From: Gordonia liuliyuniae
Lineage (GTDB): Bacteria > Actinomycetota > Actinomycetes > Mycobacteriales > Mycobacteriaceae
Direction: 5' to 3'
Assembly: GCF_021739025.1 (NCBI RefSeq)
Contig: NZ_JAKKOT010000002.1
Span: 62,001-126,000, forward strand
Length of the DNA: 64,000 nt
Position numbers and translations under genes: made by a program. The notes beneath the pieces were generated by a model that was not told the DNA's origin, made no database searches, and worked only from the letters and a program-made list of their open reading frames with translations. Shown piece by piece: positions 44,400 through 53,120 of this stretch (within the stretch, counting starts at the first letter, position 1; each line of letters begins with the position of its first letter).

Positions 44400-45134
44400 G
44401 TGCATGTGCAATGGCTGACCGCGTATCTCGACCTCCCGGGCGCCGACTTCGGCTCCGAGGTGACCTTCTGGCGGGCCATCTCGGGCAGCACTGTGTCGCC
44501 GCCGCGCGGCGATCACAAAGAATTCGCGACGCTCGAACCGTTCAACGGCGACGCACATCTCCGCGTCCAACGGGTGAGCGACGGTCCCGGCGGAACCCAC
44601 CTGGACATCCACGTCGCCGACCCGGTGTCCGCATCCTTGGAGGCCGTCTCGCTCGGTGCGTCGCTGATCGCCGACTACCGCACCCATCGGGTGATGTCGT
44701 CGCCGGGCGGAGGAGTGTTCTGTCTGGTCCCACATCAGGGCGAGAGCGAACGCGCCCGCCCCATCCGCTGGCCGGGTGGAACCATCAGCATCATCGACCA
44801 GGTGTGCTTCGACGTGCCGACCGAGCGCTTCGACGCCGAGGTCGCGTTCTGGGAGGCGCTCACCGGGCATCCCACTCCGGGCAGACACGACCCCGACCGT
44901 GTTGGACTGACTCGAAACCCGGCCCTGGCCCTTCAGGTTCTCCTCGTGCGCTCGGACGTCGCCGAGCCCGCGACGTACATCGAGGTGGCGGCCACCGACA
45001 TCGACGACGAGATCGAGCGGCACGAGGGGTGGGGCGCATCCGTGGTGAAGCAGTGCACCGAGCGCGTGATGATGTCCGACCCGATCGGACGCCGCTACTT
45101 CATCTCCGCTCGCAATCCTCGGACCGGCGCGTAG
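44400..45134 (+). CDS. VOC (glyoxalase/dioxygenase-fold) superfamily protein, two domains
   Basis: 244 aa from GTG 44400. Two tandem VOC modules: residues ~3-112 (WLTAYLDLPG..FGSEVTFWRAISG ... GGGVFCLVPHQ) and ~120-244 (IIDQVCFDVPTERFDAEVAFWEALTG ... GRRYFISARNP). The conserved His/Glu metal positions are only partly evident, so metal dependence is uncertain. Similar two-domain proteins are annotated as glyoxalase-like with unknown substrate. Its 3' end overlaps the convergent winged-helix gene by 35 bp. Confidence 0.85.
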   Translation: MHVQWLTAYLDLPGADFGSEVTFWRAISGSTVSPPRGDHKEFATLEPFNGDAHLRVQRVSDGPGGTHLDIHVADPVSASLEAVSLGASLIADYRTHRVMSSPGGGVFCLVPHQGESERARPIRWPGGTISIIDQVCFDVPTERFDAEVAFWEALTGHPTPGRHDPDRVGLTRNPALALQVLLVRSDVAEPATYIEVAATDIDDEIERHEGWGASVVKQCTERVMMSDPIGRRYFISARNPRTGA

Positions 45135-46206
45135 CGGCCACCCGCATCTCCCGCACCGCCGACACTTCGCGTTCGACATCGGACCTTTCCGCGGATGTCA
45201 GGTCGCGAAGTTCGGTGAGCGTGACACCGTCCTTGGTCGGGGCCCACGTCGCGGCGAGCCGGCCGTCGACGAGGACGAATCCGGGGAAGCGTCCGTTCGG
45301 TGTCGCGAGCGCCGTGTACAGGCCGGGGTCGGCGACGCGGACGCGGTCGGCATTGGCGACGAGGAGGTTGTCGTACGGCGCGACGCACCGGACTGGAGCG
45401 GGTTCGTCGCCCGACGCGATCGGCAGGCCCTCCAGGTCGTAGAGCTTCTCTCCGCCCGGCCCGGTGAGCTCTACCAGTTCCCAGTCGGCTTCCATTGCCG
45501 CGATGAGCGGACCGAGCCCGGTGAGACCGGACCACGTCTGGACGGCGTTGACGGTCGCGGGCCCGAATCCGCGCAAGTACAGGCGGACCAGGTCCCTGCG
45601 TGCTTCGTCGCCGGTCACCGCGGGTTCGCCCGGTCCGATCCAGTCGTCGAGGAGCCGGTACGCGGGAGCCCCCGATGCCCGCCACAGTCCGCGCGGTGGT
45701 GTCTGGACGAGCGGCAGCCGCCAGCGCGCGACAGCGGCGAGGTCCGTTGCAGGCTCGTCCGGCCACCGCTGCACGAGTGCATCGCGGAGCGTTGAACCGC
45801 GCACGGGTTCGTCTGTGGCAGTGAGCAGTTCGACGGCGCAATCGACGATCTCGGCAGCCGTCGCGGCCCGCAGCTTCTTTCCGTGGTTCGTGGCTGCAGC
45901 CGCGTCGATCGACGGCTGGACGAGGGCCCGGACCCAGCGTGCGTCGAGTCCGTCCATCAGGAAGACGGTGCCGCGCTGCAACGTCATGCGCACGAGTTCG
46001 CGGCCGATGAGAAGATCGTCGACGTCGGCCGGATCGAAGTCCTGGACCCGGCATGCCAGACCGTAGAAGGCGGCCTGCGGATCCTGCGACTGCAGTCCGA
46101 CGAGTCGGTCGACCACCTCCATGACGTCGTCGTCGACCCGCTCGAGCAGGTGCTGACGCGCGAGCAGGGTGCGGTTCCACTGCTCGAGAGTGAGGGCGCG
46201 CGCCAT
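45100..46206 (-). CDS. HTH_42 winged-helix protein, AlkZ-like DNA glycosylase family
   Basis: 368 aa. It begins with the family pattern LTLEQWNRTLLARQHLLER and VDRLVGLQSQDPQAAFYGLACR; the Q-S-Q triad corresponds to the catalytic Q-x-Q motif of AlkZ-type DNA glycosylases that unhook interstrand crosslinks. Further conserved blocks are LVRMTLQRGTVFLMDG, LYLRGFGPATVNAVQTWSGL and FPGFVLVDGRLAATW. The family (PF06224) consists of tandem winged helices. Base-excision activity is inferred from the motif and family only. It starts at the msrA stop (1-nt overlap), so the pair is an operon with msrA first. Confidence 0.85.
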   Translation of the reverse strand: MARALTLEQWNRTLLARQHLLERVDDDVMEVVDRLVGLQSQDPQAAFYGLACRVQDFDPADVDDLLIGRELVRMTLQRGTVFLMDGLDARWVRALVQPSIDAAAATNHGKKLRAATAAEIVDCAVELLTATDEPVRGSTLRDALVQRWPDEPATDLAAVARWRLPLVQTPPRGLWRASGAPAYRLLDDWIGPGEPAVTGDEARRDLVRLYLRGFGPATVNAVQTWSGLTGLGPLIAAMEADWELVELTGPGGEKLYDLEGLPIASGDEPAPVRCVAPYDNLLVANADRVRVADPGLYTALATPNGRFPGFVLVDGRLAATWAPTKDGVTLTELRDLTSAERSDVEREVSAVREMRVAATRRSEDCERR

Positions 46207-46919
46207 CAGGCGTCGAATGCCAGCCCGGTGCTCACATGGCAGCGGTATCCGTTCGGGTTCGTGAACAAGTACTGCTGGTGGACGTCCTCGGCGTAGTAGA
46301 AGTGGCCGTCGCCCGCCTCGGCGAGCGGGGCGATCTCAGTGGTGATCGGTCCGTACCCGGCGGCGCGCAGCGTCGGCTCGTAGCGTTCAGCAGTGGCGAC
46401 GGCCAGCCGGGTCGCCTCGTCGTCGAGCCCGAAGACGGCGGACCGGTACTGGGTGCCGACGTCGTTGCCCTGCCGCATCTCCTGCGTCGGATCGTGCGAG
46501 GTGAAGAAGAGCTCGATCAGGTGCTTGAGGGTCGCCTTCGCGGGGTCGAAGACGACGAGCGCCGATTCGGTGTGTCCGGTCTGCGCGGTGCAGACCTCGT
46601 CGTACGTCGGGTTCGGCGTGTAGCCGCCCGCATAGCCGACGGCCGTCGTGTACACACCCGGCTGCTGCCAGAAGATCTCCTCGATGCCCCAGAAGCAGCC
46701 TCCGGCGAGAACGACGGCCTGCAGGTCCGGGCCCCACTCGCCGATCCCCGCCGCACCGAATCCGCCTGTGGCGTCCGGAGTTCCCCGCATCGGCCGGTGA
46801 GTGACGAGGTTCTCCCCACGAAGCGGCATCGCGGTATCGCGCCCGGGGAGAGCGTTCTCCCGGGGGACCATCGCGGTCTTGACCGCGGACGCTGCGAGAA
46901 GACGATCGAAGATACTCAT
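46206..46919 (-). CDS. msrA: Peptide methionine sulfoxide reductase MsrA
   Basis: 237 aa. Catalytic motif GCFWG with Cys75, followed by [21 protein letters not shown] and [22 protein letters not shown], then AEDVHQQYL. It reduces S-forms of methionine sulfoxide in proteins, using thioredoxin. An N-terminal extension of ~65 residues precedes the core, as is common in actinobacterial MsrA; it is not an obvious signal peptide. It is adjacent to, and divergent from, sodA, an oxidative-stress pairing. Confidence 0.95.
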   Translation of the reverse strand: MSIFDRLLAASAVKTAMVPRENALPGRDTAMPLRGENLVTHRPMRGTPDATGGFGAAGIGEWGPDLQAVVLAGGCFWGIEEIFWQQPGVYTTAVGYAGGYTPNPTYDEVCTAQTGHTESALVVFDPAKATLKHLIELFFTSHDPTQEMRQGNDVGTQYRSAVFGLDDEATRLAVATAERYEPTLRAAGYGPITTEIAPLAEAGDGHFYYAEDVHQQYLFTNPNGYRCHVSTGLAFDA

Positions 46920-47061
46920 GGATCCAGGCTACGACGAGCCGGTGAACTCCGGCCGACGGGAACAGAACCGTGAGCACATCTGTTGCAATAACCATCCGTG
47001 TGGGGAAATGTTGATGACTGGACCCAGTACGGATCTCATTCAACTTGTAGAGAGGATCATC

Positions 47062-47691
47062 GTGGCTGAATACACCCTGCCCGAACTCGATTACGACTAT
47101 GGCGCCCTCGAGCCGCACATCTCCGGCAAGATCATGGAGCTGCATCACAGCAAGCACCACGCCACCTACGTCAAGGGTGCGAACACCGCGCTGGAGAACC
47201 TCGCAGCAGCACGTGAGGACGGCAGCATCGCAGGCAAGGTGTACGGCCTGTCGGCGAACCTGTCGTTCCACCTCGGTGGCCACACCAACCACTCGATCTT
47301 CTGGAAGAACCTGTCGCCCAACGGCGGCGGCGAGCCGACCGGCGACCTCGCCGAGCAGATCGGCGTCGACTTCGGTGGCTTCGAGCAGTTCAAGGCGCAC
47401 TTCACCGCGGCAGCCACCACCCTGCAGGGCAGCGGCTGGGCCGTCCTCGGCTACGACACCATCGGTGAGCGTCTCGTCATCGAGCAGCTGACTGATCAGA
47501 GCGGCAACACGTCGGCCGCCCTCATCCCGGTCGTCATGCTCGACATGTGGGAGCACGCCTTCTACCTCGACTACCAGAACGTCAAGCCCGACTACGTCAA
47601 GGCTTGGTGGAACGTCGTGAACTGGGAGGACGCTTCCGAGCGCCTCAACCGCGCGAAGACCCAGGGTTCGGGTCTGATCGTTCCCGCCTGA
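47062..47691 (+). CDS. sodA: Superoxide dismutase, Fe/Mn family
   Basis: 209 aa from GTG 47062, with SD AGAGAGG; the protein starts [20 protein letters not shown], as mycobacterial SodA does. Metal ligands are in [10 protein letters not shown] (His28), GHTNHSIFW and [11 protein letters not shown] (Asp and His). It removes superoxide. There is no Sec signal, yet the M. tuberculosis enzyme is exported through SecA2, so similar export is possible. The metal (Fe or Mn) cannot be fixed by eye. A GC-rich terminator follows. Confidence 0.98.
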   Translation: MAEYTLPELDYDYGALEPHISGKIMELHHSKHHATYVKGANTALENLAAAREDGSIAGKVYGLSANLSFHLGGHTNHSIFWKNLSPNGGGEPTGDLAEQIGVDFGGFEQFKAHFTAAATTLQGSGWAVLGYDTIGERLVIEQLTDQSGNTSAALIPVVMLDMWEHAFYLDYQNVKPDYVKAWWNVVNWEDASERLNRAKTQGSGLIVPA

Positions 47692-47709
47692 TCTCTCGTA
47701 CTGACACCG

Positions 47710-47740
47710 ACGGCGGTCGCCCCTGAGGGGCGGCCGCCGT
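47710..47740 (+). terminator. sodA terminator
   Basis: A 15-bp stem with one mismatch (47710-47724 with 47726-47740) and a tight loop, starting 18 bp after the sodA stop and followed by TCGTGTTT. Confidence 0.7.
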
Positions 47741-47826
47741 TCGTGTTTCACGCTGCATGCGTCGCCTCCTGCGTATTGTCCGGACTCGTAGCGGGAAGTC
47801 ACGCACGCAGCGTTCACTCTGAAGAG

Positions 47827-48369
47827 TCATCGCGGTCCAACGACGCGGTACCGGCCGATGAGGAACGCCCGGTTGTGGCCGGTCTCCAGTAGTTCGAAGT
47901 CGAACGCTCGGGTAAAGAGCGGCCTGCCGGAGCCGACGGTCGCGGGCGCGTACGACACGACGAGTTCGTCGAGCATCGCCGACTCCGCGAACTGAGCGGC
48001 GAGGTCGCCGCCGCCGACCACCCAGATGTTCTTCTCCCCGGCCGCAGCCTCCAGTCTCGCGCGGTGCTCCGACGGTTTCCCGGACAGGGTCTCGATCGAC
48101 GGGTCGACCACGTCGACGCCGCGATGGGTGAACAGGAAGGTCGGGTAGTCGGCGTACGGCCACGGCTCACCGCTCTCGGCGATGTGGTCGACGACCCACT
48201 GATAGGTGGTGCGGCCCATGACGATTGCACCGGTCGACGACATCACCTCGTCGATGCTGAACGGCCCGTCGTCGTCGATCGGCTGGGTGAGCAGCCAGTC
48301 GAGGGAATCGTTCGCGTCTGCGAGGAAGCCGTCCATCGTGGACGCGGTGTAGTAGATGTAGGCGGTCAT
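47827..48369 (-). CDS. Dihydrofolate reductase / RibD C-terminal-domain family protein
   Basis: 180 aa from ATG 48369, overlapping the AraC-type gene stop (ATGA). Pattern YIYYTASTMDGFLAD, GAIVMGRTTYQWV and IWVVGGGDLAAQFAES is that of the RibD C-terminal/DHFR-like reductase family (YyaP/YwjB type). It probably binds NADPH; the substrate is unknown and a folate role should not be assumed. Encoded just after a regulator with which it is translationally coupled. Confidence 0.88.
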   Translation of the reverse strand: MTAYIYYTASTMDGFLADANDSLDWLLTQPIDDDGPFSIDEVMSSTGAIVMGRTTYQWVVDHIAESGEPWPYADYPTFLFTHRGVDVVDPSIETLSGKPSEHRARLEAAAGEKNIWVVGGGDLAAQFAESAMLDELVVSYAPATVGSGRPLFTRAFDFELLETGHNRAFLIGRYRVVGPR

Positions 48370-49292
48370 CTGGATTCTCCTCCTGAGGTGCGGCGCTGCC
48401 ACATGATCGGATCGGGATCGAGTGCGGGCGTAGACACGTCGACGCCCGCGTCCGCGAGCATCCACCGCGCTAGGAGCCGGCGATGGGCCGAGAACGTCAA
48501 CTCGTGCGCGACGATCTGCGCGAGCCGGAACGACTCGGGTGGTTCACAGAGTGCGTCGACGATCCAGTCCGCCCAACCGCGGCGGCGCTCGATGTCGCGG
48601 ATCGTGGCGAGCCAGCGTGCGGACACATGGTCGTGGAGGGACGCCAGCGCTGAGACGTCCTGGACCGGTGTCATATCGGGCATCGCGTCACCGGCGATGG
48701 ACGCGAGCCACGGCTGTTTGCTCGAGACCAGATGCCACAGCACTTGCACGAGGCTCTCGTCCGCCCCGTCCCAATGACGTGGCGCGCTACCGGGGAGGCG
48801 TACGGCGGCCAGCGCATCGTCGGACAGCCCCGTTGCGGCGTCGAGCAGCGCAACGATGTCGGCGACGTCGTGCTGAACCTGTAACAACAGGACATCGCCT
48901 GCGGACTCCTCCCCGGAGTCGATGTAGAGGACAGTCGGCGAGTGGAAGTGGATTCCGTTGGGCGCGGGCAGCCAGTGCCCGGAACGCTCGGCACCGATCA
49001 TCGCGGTCGGCGGGTGCCCGTATGCGCGCGCGAACGCCCGGCTGAACCCTTCGACGCTCCCGTACCCCGCGGCGAACGCCGAGTCGGTGACGGTGGCCCC
49101 GCGCTGCAGCTCCCACGCGGCCCGTTCGAGCGTGACGCGTCGTCGAAGAGCGACCGGCGACTCGCCTGCACCTGCCCGGACCGACCGGGCGAAGTGAAAC
49201 GGCGACGTGTACGTCGCCGCCGCCATCTCACCGAGGCCGTCCCGCGATTCATCGAGGACTGCGTCCAGCAGGCGTCTGAGCAGATCTGTCAT
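48366..49292 (-). CDS. AraC-family regulator fused to a DinB-like C-terminal domain
   Basis: 308 aa from ATG 49292. The AraC HTH domain is at the N terminus (about 15-110: SPFHFARSVRAGAGESPVAL, LQRGATVTDSAFAAGYGSVE, GFSRAFARAYGHPP), unlike most AraC proteins where it is C-terminal. The rest has HWDGADESLVQVLWHLVSSK and HDHVSARWLATI, with His residues spaced as in DinB/YfiT-like four-helix metal-binding proteins. It may sense a small molecule and control the DHFR-like gene downstream. Assignment of the C-terminal fold is moderate. Confidence 0.82.
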   Translation of the reverse strand: MTDLLRRLLDAVLDESRDGLGEMAAATYTSPFHFARSVRAGAGESPVALRRRVTLERAAWELQRGATVTDSAFAAGYGSVEGFSRAFARAYGHPPTAMIGAERSGHWLPAPNGIHFHSPTVLYIDSGEESAGDVLLLQVQHDVADIVALLDAATGLSDDALAAVRLPGSAPRHWDGADESLVQVLWHLVSSKQPWLASIAGDAMPDMTPVQDVSALASLHDHVSARWLATIRDIERRRGWADWIVDALCEPPESFRLAQIVAHELTFSAHRRLLARWMLADAGVDVSTPALDPDPIMWQRRTSGGESR

Positions 49293-49353
49293 GTGTTCAG
49301 TATCGACTGGCGGCGCCGCGGCGCGCATGACTGTTCTTGCTCGACCTGGAAGG

Positions 49354-49400
49354 ACTTCGGCACTTTCTTTCGGCCTGACGCCGAAAGAAAGTGCCGAAGT
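49354..49400. terminator. Long perfect inverted repeat (terminator-like)
   Basis: 21-bp perfect arms (49354-49374 and 49380-49400) around loop CTGAC, between the EcfT gene stop (minus strand) and the AraC-type gene start. Position fits termination of the ECF operon, but there is no U-tract on either side. Confidence 0.65.
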
Positions 49401-49411
49401 AGCGGCGGGCT

Positions 49412-50161
49412 CTACAGGTAGATGATTCCGACGGTCGCCGCGCCCGCGGACACGAGGAGGAACACGGTCAGGACGACGGCGTCGAAGCGACCCGGGCGGG
49501 ACGCGTAGGCGGTCAGGCGCCCGGTACCGCCGCGGGCGGTGATCGCCTCCGACATCTCGGCGCTGCGCCGCATCGCCGACGACATGGCGGCGACGATGAT
49601 GTCCAGGACCCCCAACTCGGCGGACGGATGACCCGACCCAGCCTTCGACTTCGGTCGTAGCCGGTGCGCCGCCCACAACAGCCGCATCTCGTCGATCAGC
49701 AGCGGCAGTCCCCGCAGCGACAACGCGATCGTGACCGCCCACTCGTCGACCGGCAGCCGAAGCCACCGCAGTGGACGCATCAGGACGGCGATCGCGGGTG
49801 CGAGTTCGGCGACCGGCGTCGTCCACACGACCAGCACCGAGAGCGCGATGACAATGAGGCCGAGCAGGACCGCACGCAGCGCGGTGAGCCCGCCGTCGGA
49901 CCCTCGCGCGACCCACGACCAGGCGACACCGACCGCCATCAGCGCCCAGAACCACCACGGCGGACGCGGCAGCGCGCCGACGGGGATCCCGGCGGCCAGT
50001 GCGAACACGATGGCGCAGACGGCGACGAATCCGAGCGCGGGCCACGACGGCAAGATCCACGTCATCAGTCCAAGCACCAGGATGACGATCAGTTTGGTGC
50101 CCGCCCACAGACGGTGCACCGGTGAGTCGCCCGGAATCTGCCGCAGCATCGGAATCTGCAT
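49412..50161 (-). CDS. ECF transporter transmembrane subunit (EcfT/CbiQ, Rv2325c-like)
   Basis: 249 aa from ATG 50161, 1 nt after the EcfA stop; an upstream GTG at 50170 is also possible. Five to six membrane helices (VILVLGLMTWILP, ALMAVGVAWSW, LLGLIVIALSVLVVW, VLTVFLLVSAGAATV). The coupling-helix motif characteristic of EcfT is seen as SSAMRRSAEMSEAITARGG (A-R-G type), with a second motif in ALSLRGLPLLIDEMRLLWAAHRLRP. It links substrate binding to the ATPases. Pairs with the fused S-A-A' protein encoded upstream. Confidence 0.9.
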   Translation of the reverse strand: MQIPMLRQIPGDSPVHRLWAGTKLIVILVLGLMTWILPSWPALGFVAVCAIVFALAAGIPVGALPRPPWWFWALMAVGVAWSWVARGSDGGLTALRAVLLGLIVIALSVLVVWTTPVAELAPAIAVLMRPLRWLRLPVDEWAVTIALSLRGLPLLIDEMRLLWAAHRLRPKSKAGSGHPSAELGVLDIIVAAMSSAMRRSAEMSEAITARGGTGRLTAYASRPGRFDAVVLTVFLLVSAGAATVGIIYL

Positions 50162-50162
50162 G

Positions 50163-52187
50163 TCACGCACCGCCTTCCAGAACGCCCGCCACCAGTTCGA
50201 CGCGACGGTTGCACACCCTGTCCAACGACTCGAGGTCGTGCGAGATGATCACGATCGTCGATCCGTGCTGTTCACGCAGCGCCGCCAACACGTTCAACAC
50301 TTCTTCTCGCGCCTGCGGGTCGAGTCCGGCGAGCGGCTCGTCCAACACGAGGACGTCCGGGTCGGACGCGATCAATGACGCGAGCACGACGCGTCGCATC
50401 TGTCCGCCCGACAGTGAGTCGACGCGTTTGGCCGCGAACTCTCGCGGCAATGACACGAGGTCGAGTACGCGGCCTACCTCGGTGGTGCCGACGTTCTCGC
50501 CGCCGACCGCCATGATCTCGTCGCCGACGCTGACCTTCTGCAGTTGCAGACGCGCGTGCTGGAACCCGAGACCGACCCGTCCGACGTTCTCGCGGACCGG
50601 TTTACCGCCGAGCAGCACCTGCCCGGTCGTCGGCTCGGTGAGCCCGGCGAGGATCCACGCCAGCGTCGACTTGCCCGACCCGTTGCCGCCGACGATCAAC
50701 ACACCGTCGCCGCGATCGACGCGCAGGCTCACGCTGTGCAGCGCAGTCACCTCCCACGGCGACCCTTGCAGATAGGTGTGCGCGACGCCGTCGACGACCA
50801 GCAGCGGGTGGCCGCCGAACGGTTTCGACGTCAACGCCGGCCCAGTGTTCTCCGGTCGCATCCACTCCGGGTGATGCGCGACGATGCGACCGTCGGCGAG
50901 GTGGATGATCCGGTCGGCGGCGCGCGCCTCCGAATCACGGTGTGTGATCAAGACGACGGTGATGCCGTGCCGTCGCGGAAGCTCGGCGAGGATCGAGAGC
51001 AGATCGTCGCGCCCCTCCGGGTCGACCATCGACGTGACCTCGTCGGCGATCACGAGACGCGGACCACGCGCGAGAGCCGCCGCGACGGCGAGCCGCTGCT
51101 GCTGCCCGCCGGACAGGTCGGACGTGTCCCGATCGCCGAGACCGGCCAGGCCGACCTCGGCGAGCAGACCGTCGATGTCGACGGCGGCGTCATCAGGTAG
51201 ACCCCACACCAGGTCGTCGGCCACCCGCGACCCGAGCATCTGCGCCTCCGGGCGCTGCAAGACCAGCGCCGTTCCGCCCGCCCGTCCCAGGCCAGGCGAT
51301 CCGGGACGGTCGACGACGCCGATCGTCGGTTCGACGCCCGCGAGAATCTTCGCGAGCGTCGACTTGCCCGACCCGTTGGCGCCGACGACCGCCACGAACT
51401 CGCCCGGATGCAATTCCAGATCGATCCCGGTCAGCACGTCGTGCGAGGTTCCCGGATAGCGGTAGCCGACCCCGGCCGTCCGCATCGGCAGCGGGCCGGG
51501 TGCCGCGTCGTCGACGAGGTAAGCGGCTTCGAGGGTGTCGTCGAGTTTGACGTCGGCGAGCCGGTCGAGCACCTTGCCGAGCATCCACCCGGCGACGAGA
51601 ATCGTCACGAGCGTCCCGATGGTGCCGGGGATCCAGAGCCACAGCCACCAGTGGTCGACGACGTTGCCGGAGAAGCTCTCGATGGCGTCGCCCGCGGCGT
51701 CGAGGCGGACCGCTCTGACCGTCTTCGCCAGACCAGTCAACACGTTGTCGAACACTTCCAGGCCGAGTCGACGAAGCGGTGCGAGCAACCACATCAACGC
51801 GACAGTGAGACCGGCGATGAGCGGGGACACGATTAACGCGACCAAGGCCAGGACTGCGGCTCCCCCGCCGCGGCGCCGGACTTCTCCGACGATCCCGCCG
51901 ATCACCGCGGTCGCGGCCACCCCGAACGCGGTGCCGAGCCCGGCGACGGCGAACGTGACGGCGACGGTGGTGACGAACGCGGCGATCACGGCTCGGGAGC
52001 GGGTGCGAGCCGCGAGCAGCGCGATCGGTACCGGAGCAAGGAAGCCGAGAGCTGCCGCCATCGGGACCACCGCGACGATGACGGCGGGCACGACAGTGAG
52101 ACCGCTGAAGATCGCGATGGACGCGATCTCGATCGGCCGGAGCGGCCCGGTCGAGGCACGCCGGACATCGATTGCAGGGGAGATCAC
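50163..52187 (-). CDS. ECF transporter: substrate-binding membrane domain fused to two ATPase domains (Rv2326c-like)
   Basis: 674 aa, GTG start. Residues ~15-215 form five to six membrane helices, probably the S component. ATPase domain 1 (about 235-430): Walker A GANGSGKST, signature DLSGGQQQRLAVA, Walker B LVIADEVTSMVD. ATPase domain 2 (about 455-670): GGNGSGKST, DSLSGGQMRRVVLA, VLVLDEPLAGLD. Together with EcfT it would make a complete energy-coupling-factor importer, probably for a vitamin or cofactor precursor. The single-chain S-A-A' layout matches my memory of M. tuberculosis Rv2326c-Rv2325c. Substrate not identifiable. Confidence 0.9.
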   Translation of the reverse strand: MISPAIDVRRASTGPLRPIEIASIAIFSGLTVVPAVIVAVVPMAAALGFLAPVPIALLAARTRSRAVIAAFVTTVAVTFAVAGLGTAFGVAATAVIGGIVGEVRRRGGGAAVLALVALIVSPLIAGLTVALMWLLAPLRRLGLEVFDNVLTGLAKTVRAVRLDAAGDAIESFSGNVVDHWWLWLWIPGTIGTLVTILVAGWMLGKVLDRLADVKLDDTLEAAYLVDDAAPGPLPMRTAGVGYRYPGTSHDVLTGIDLELHPGEFVAVVGANGSGKSTLAKILAGVEPTIGVVDRPGSPGLGRAGGTALVLQRPEAQMLGSRVADDLVWGLPDDAAVDIDGLLAEVGLAGLGDRDTSDLSGGQQQRLAVAAALARGPRLVIADEVTSMVDPEGRDDLLSILAELPRRHGITVVLITHRDSEARAADRIIHLADGRIVAHHPEWMRPENTGPALTSKPFGGHPLLVVDGVAHTYLQGSPWEVTALHSVSLRVDRGDGVLIVGGNGSGKSTLAWILAGLTEPTTGQVLLGGKPVRENVGRVGLGFQHARLQLQKVSVGDEIMAVGGENVGTTEVGRVLDLVSLPREFAAKRVDSLSGGQMRRVVLASLIASDPDVLVLDEPLAGLDPQAREEVLNVLAALREQHGSTIVIISHDLESLDRVCNRRVELVAGVLEGGA

Positions 52188-52323
52188 CGCACCATTGTGC
52201 CTCGCACGGCGTGTTCGACTGCTGTCCGAGGACCCCGCACCCGATGTTCAGGTGAGCCGAACAGCCACATACGGCCCCCCGACCTGCGGTTCAGTGGCTT
52301 CACCGAGTGTTGAATGAGGGATA

Positions 52324-52340
52324 CAGGTCACCCTAACCTG
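52324..52340 (+). promoter_or_regulatory. Inverted repeat over the -10 box of the GDT1 gene
   Basis: CAGGT-N7-ACCTG contains a TAACCT box (52334-52339) that ends 6 bp before the ATG at 52346, with no SD. A repressor bound here would block a leaderless promoter. A metal-responsive regulator is a guess from the gene's family. Confidence 0.45.
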
Positions 52341-52345
52341 GCGTT

Positions 52346-53068
52346 ATGTTCGCAGCCCTGGCGTTGAGCTTCGCCGTCATCTTCGTCGCGGAGCTGGGAG
52401 ACAAGTCCCAGCTGATGGCGATGACGTTCGCGCTCCGTTACCGGTGGTGGGTGGTGTTGACCGCGATCCTCACCGCGACGACGCTCGTGCATGCCGCGTC
52501 GGTGTTCTTCGGGCATTTCCTCGGCCTGTCGATCCCCACCGAGCTCCTGTCGATCGTCGGCGGCCTGTCAATGCTGGTGTTCGGGTTGTGGACGCTGCGC
52601 GGCGACGAACTCGACGACGACGAGGCCAGCCGTGCCGGACGCGTCGGTCGCTCGGTGTTCCTGGCGGTCATGTCGGCGTTCTTACTCGCCGAGCTCGGCG
52701 ACAAGACAATGCTGGCGACCATCGCGCTGGCCGCCGACCGCGACTGGCTCGGCGTCTGGATCGGCTCGACGATCGGCATGGTGGCAGCCGACGCGCTCGC
52801 GATCGCCGTCGGGCGGGTTCTCAACCGGCACCTGCCCGAGCGGACCATCGCACTCGGCGCTGCCGCGCTCTTCTTCGTGTTCGCGATCTGGCTCGTCGTC
52901 GACGGCCTGATCGGCATGTCGGCGGTCGTCGTGGCGTCGACCCTCGCAGCCGCCACCGTGATCATCGCGGCAGGTGTCTGGTGGATCATCGCAACGAACC
53001 GGCGTCGAGCAGCCGAATCGACGCCGACCGACGAGCTACCGATCGATCGCTCGGCATCAGTGCGTTAA
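52346..53068 (+). CDS. GDT1/TMEM165 (UPF0016) family cation transporter
   Basis: 240 aa with six predicted membrane helices. Two copies of the family motif E-x-G-D-K-(S/T): FVAELGDKSQLMAM near residue 18 and LAELGDKTMLATIAL near residue 120. These provide the acidic cation path. Bacterial members (MneA and relatives) export manganese, while eukaryotic ones move Ca/Mn and protons. Here manganese export is the likeliest role, by inference. The C-terminal ~25 residues are polar. Confidence 0.92.
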   Translation: MFAALALSFAVIFVAELGDKSQLMAMTFALRYRWWVVLTAILTATTLVHAASVFFGHFLGLSIPTELLSIVGGLSMLVFGLWTLRGDELDDDEASRAGRVGRSVFLAVMSAFLLAELGDKTMLATIALAADRDWLGVWIGSTIGMVAADALAIAVGRVLNRHLPERTIALGAAALFFVFAIWLVVDGLIGMSAVVVASTLAAATVIIAAGVWWIIATNRRRAAESTPTDELPIDRSASVR

Positions 53069-53120
53069 AGTCTCCTCGACCGGGCCTCTCGGGCCGTGGA
53101 TTGAAGAAAAGGACTCTCGC

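Noticed and set aside
52188..52345. yybP-ykoY manganese riboswitch before the GDT1 gene
   Set aside because: The promoter-like box sits only 6 bp before the start, leaving no leader for a riboswitch, and its conserved L1/L3 loops were not seen.
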